DNA from: an uncultured Oscillospiraceae bacterium
GTDB taxonomy: Bacteria > Bacillota > Clostridia > Oscillospirales > Oscillospiraceae
Assembly: GCA_934565615.1 (NCBI GenBank)
Contig: CAKTIH010000103.1
Span: 1 to 7,941, forward strand
DNA length: 7,941 nt
Direction of reading: 5' to 3'
The notes beneath the pieces are model-generated. The model was given only the letters and a program-made list of their open reading frames with translations. It was not told where the DNA came from and did not search any database. The stretch's first letter is position 1. Each line of letters begins with the position of its first letter. Below, piece by piece: positions 6,346-7,941 of this stretch. A program made the position numbers and the translations under genes.

Positions 6346-7431
6346 TTATGCGGTCTTTTTATTCTTGTGTTTTCTGAAATAGCCGCCTATGAGGCATATC
6401 AGAACTGCCGCCGCAGCGACCATCACCGAGCCGACAAGGCCGGAAACGGACGTGCCCGCGGGGTTCTCCGCGTCATTGGAGAAAGCGTAGTCAGGGAGGA
6501 ACGATGTCTTTTCCTGCACTGCCTCGGCTTTCGCCGCGGCGTCGCTCGCGTAACCGTAATCCTCTTCGTCAAGACCGAGGTTCGCGGAGTAACCCGCTTC
6601 CTCGTTTCCGAACAGCGACCACTCAAGTCCGTCGGGGTTGGAGCTTGCAAACAGGGAGAACACTCCGCCGACAAGCACTGCCGCTATCGCAAGCACCGCA
6701 ATGACCGTTTTATAGCTGCGCTTATCAGTGCTGCCCTCTGCAGGGGTATAATCCATCAGGATCTCAGGGCGGCTATTATATATGAATACAAGCACGGCGG
6801 CGGTGATAAGCCCTTCAACAAGGCCGATAGCAAGATGTATCGGCTGCATGATCGCGCAGAATACGCCGAAAGGAATATCAGCAATTCCGGAAAGGCTCGT
6901 CTCTACAACGACGGAGAACGCGCCGAACTGGAGCGTCACGATGCAGCCGATGACGGAGGCCGCGATGATCTTGAGCCTGCCGGAAGCTTTTTCGCCCTTG
7001 CCGGAGAACCAATTGCTGTGCATTATCGGCCTGTAAATAAGGAAATATCCTACAAAGCAGCCATAGAAAGCCATGTTCCATATATTCGCACCGAGCGCCA
7101 TAAGCCCGCCGTCGGCAAAGAACAGGCATTGTATCGCCAGCACCGCGATCATCGACAGGAACCCTGCCCATGGCCCCAATACCGATGTAAGGAGCATACC
7201 GCCGCATATATGGCCGGAGGAGCCGGTGCCGGGAATAGTGTAGTTGATCATCTGACCTGCGAAAACGAGCGCGGACATAACTGCCATCGTGGGTAATTTT
7301 TTTGCAGCAAGCTCATGATCAAGCTTCTCTTCCCTGTTCAGCTTAACGATGGAGGCTCCGGCGGTGACGGTTGAAGCCGCGTACATAGTCGCCGCGACTG
7401 CCGGGGCGAGCAAAGCGTCTGCCATATGCAT
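6346..7431 (-). CDS. cbiM: Cobalt/nickel ECF transporter substrate-binding protein CbiM with fused PDGLE (CbiN/NikN-like) domain
   Basis: CbiM is the membrane S-component that binds Co2+ or Ni2+ and hands it inward. Residues 1-220 are the CbiM domain: N-terminal MHMADALL, whose His2 is the expected metal ligand, then GTGSSGHICGG (68-78, His74) and FADGGLMALGANIWNMAF (105-122). A membrane segment at about 242-262 leads to PDGLEW (266-271), an acidic extracytoplasmic stretch ending KTSFLPDY (308-315), and a final membrane helix (about 332-350) with a basic tail. That second half is the PDGLE module, which in other systems is the separate protein CbiN or NikN. The ATG at 7429-7431 is set by the required Met-His start, although the ribosome binding site is weak (AGAGAG). 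Whether the ion is cobalt or nickel cannot be told from this sequence. It is the first gene of cbiMQO. Confidence 0.94.
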   Translation of the reverse strand: MHMADALLAPAVAATMYAASTVTAGASIVKLNREEKLDHELAAKKLPTMAVMSALVFAGQMINYTIPGTGSSGHICGGMLLTSVLGPWAGFLSMIAVLAIQCLFFADGGLMALGANIWNMAFYGCFVGYFLIYRPIMHSNWFSGKGEKASGRLKIIAASVIGCIVTLQFGAFSVVVETSLSGIADIPFGVFCAIMQPIHLAIGLVEGLITAAVLVFIYNSRPEILMDYTPAEGSTDKRSYKTVIAVLAIAAVLVGGVFSLFASSNPDGLEWSLFGNEEAGYSANLGLDEEDYGYASDAAAKAEAVQEKTSFLPDYAFSNDAENPAGTSVSGLVGSVMVAAAAVLICLIGGYFRKHKNKKTA

Positions 7432-7453
7432 AGTGATAGTCTCTCTTTCTCAA

Positions 7454-7489
7454 AACAATGTCTTCGGGTGACTCCCGATTGCAATTGTT
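7454..7489 (-). other. Candidate leader hairpin before cbiM
   Basis: On the minus strand TCGGG (7478-7474) pairs with CCCGA (7468-7464) around the loop AGTCA. An outer stem AACAAT (7489-7484) with ATTGTT (7459-7454) can enclose it, with interior loops of 5 and 4 bases. It lies just before the weak ribosome binding site of cbiM. If transcription starts near 7483, as the candidate promoter suggests, the 5' half of the outer stem is not transcribed and only the short inner hairpin remains. No match to a known riboswitch is recognised. It may be fortuitous. Confidence 0.3.
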
Positions 7490-7518
7490 ATTTTACTATC
7501 AGCCCCATCCTTTTTTAA
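7490..7518 (-). promoter_or_regulatory. Candidate promoter for the cbiMQO operon
   Basis: On the minus strand TTAAAA (7518-7513), a 17-base spacer and TAAAAT (7495-7490) form a moderate sigma-A-like promoter, with initiation expected near 7483 and a leader of about 52 bases. Both boxes deviate from consensus, so the site may need an activator or may be weak. It lies downstream of the inverted repeat at 7538-7573, which fits that repeat ending the upstream gene. A short stem, CCCC/GGGG with a 4-base loop (7531-7520), lies immediately upstream. Confidence 0.45.
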
Positions 7519-7537
7519 GCCCCCGTGGGGGATAAAA

Positions 7538-7573
7538 ATATGCACAAAAGCCATGCCTAACTTTTGTGCATAT
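7538..7573 (-). terminator. Inverted repeat, probable terminator of the AGCS symporter gene
   Basis: The arms ATATGCACAAAAG and CTTTTGTGCATAT are perfect over 13 bp around a 10-base loop (7551-7560). On the minus strand the hairpin lies 45 bases after the symporter stop, and T-rich sequence (TATTTTTATC) begins in the last bases of the 3' arm and continues past it, as expected of an intrinsic terminator. The stem is AT-rich and the loop long for a strong terminator. It could instead be a dimeric operator for a metal regulator controlling cbiM, since it sits just upstream of the candidate cbiM promoter. The palindrome is certain; the role is not. Confidence 0.6.
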
Positions 7574-7618
7574 ATAATACATTTTCTTGGATTTTGAACA
7601 GCCGTGTATGTTCCGTTT

Positions 7619-7941
7619 TTACAGGCGCTCGTTTTTGTCGCTGCCGCAGGCCGCCGCCTTTACGATCGACGAGAGCGCGAACAGAGCAATGACGTTCGGG
7701 ATGACCATGAGCTGATTGAACATATCCGCGAGCTCCCAGACGAGGTCATTGGACAGGCAGGAGCCGAGGAAGATAAACACCAGTGCAAGCACGGAATAGA
7801 CCTTGACCGCCTTTTCTCCGAAGAGGTATTCCACATTGACCTTGCCGAAGAAGTTCCAGCTAAGTATCGTGGAGAACGCGAAGAACAGCAGGCAGACCGC
7901 GACGAAGAGCGAGCCGACGCCTTTGCCGAAGCAGTTTGAGA
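7619..7941 (-). CDS. Sodium/alanine symporter, AGCS family, C-terminal part (runs off right edge)
   Basis: The 106 visible residues are the C-terminus of an amino acid carrier of the alanine/glycine:cation symporter family, which imports small neutral amino acids with Na+ across the cytoplasmic membrane. The recognisable segment is FFAFSTILSWNFFGK (about residues 20-34 of the visible part), then VEYLFGEKAVKVY, a hydrophobic helix (VLALVFIFLGSC) and ELADMFNQLMVIPNVIALFALSSIV, the typical last helix. It ends with a short charged tail and TAA at 7619-7621. About three quarters of the usual 450-500 residues lie beyond the window, so the start and substrate preference cannot be judged. The frame is open to the edge. 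It is followed by the inverted repeat at 7538-7573 and is probably not co-transcribed with cbiM. Confidence 0.88.
   Translation of the reverse strand, partial: SNCFGKGVGSLFVAVCLLFFAFSTILSWNFFGKVNVEYLFGEKAVKVYSVLALVFIFLGSCLSNDLVWELADMFNQLMVIPNVIALFALSSIVKAAACGSDKNERL

Noticed and set aside
6340..7296. Long plus-strand open frame of 318 codons
   Set aside because: It is antisense to cbiM, whose motifs and length are unmistakable. Its translation is rich in Arg and His with no recognisable domain, a typical shadow caused by GC-rich codon use.
7432..7618. Cobalamin riboswitch before cbiM
   Set aside because: No B12 box or conserved core could be found on the minus strand.
1..7941. Defence system, mobile element, CRISPR or tRNA
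   Set aside because: All protein genes belong to known housekeeping, sporulation or transport families. I saw no direct repeats, transposase, integrase or tRNA-like cloverleaf.

Overview
This window is most likely from a moderately GC-rich, endospore-forming member of the Clostridia, perhaps Oscillospirales-like. The evidence is a YunB sporulation protein, a clostridial-style MurD, a bacterial type A RNase P RNA, strong AGGAGG-type ribosome binding sites, and a cobalt/nickel ECF transporter. The order is inferred from family resemblance, not from a marker gene. All protein genes lie on the minus strand. The only plus-strand gene is the RNase P RNA.

Right to left, in the direction of minus-strand transcription: (1) 7941-7619 is the C-terminal part of a sodium/alanine symporter of the AGCS family. 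(2) 7618-7432 is a 187-base intergenic region with a 13-bp inverted repeat that probably terminates the symporter transcript, a candidate promoter and a small leader hairpin. (3) 7431-4722 is a three-gene ECF transporter operon: CbiM with a fused PDGLE (CbiN-like) domain, CbiQ and CbiO. A strong GC-rich hairpin sits between cbiM and cbiQ. (4) 4710-4675 is a hairpin that can end both the transporter operon and the converging RNase P RNA gene. (5) 4312-4658 (+) is rnpB, closed by a perfect 11-bp P1 helix. (6) 4304-4239 holds two back-to-back sigma-A-type promoters, one for rnpB and one for the murD operon, with -35 boxes only 9 bp apart. (7) 4206-1 is a tight minus-strand run: murD, ynbB (a PLP enzyme of the methionine gamma-lyase family), yunB, and ligA, which runs off the left edge.

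The murD run mixes jobs: peptidoglycan precursor synthesis, an enzyme of unsettled role, sporulation and DNA ligation. Gaps are 9 to 28 bp, so read-through from the murD promoter is expected. A candidate sigma-E promoter overlaps the end of ynbB and could add a mother-cell transcript of yunB, and perhaps ligA, during sporulation. The transporter genes together encode a metal uptake machine: CbiM binds the ion, CbiQ couples, and CbiO hydrolyses ATP. I see no known cobalamin riboswitch in front of it.

I found no CRISPR array, tRNA, insertion sequence, phage gene or clear unknown multi-gene system. The notable points are regulatory architecture and gene order, not a new system.
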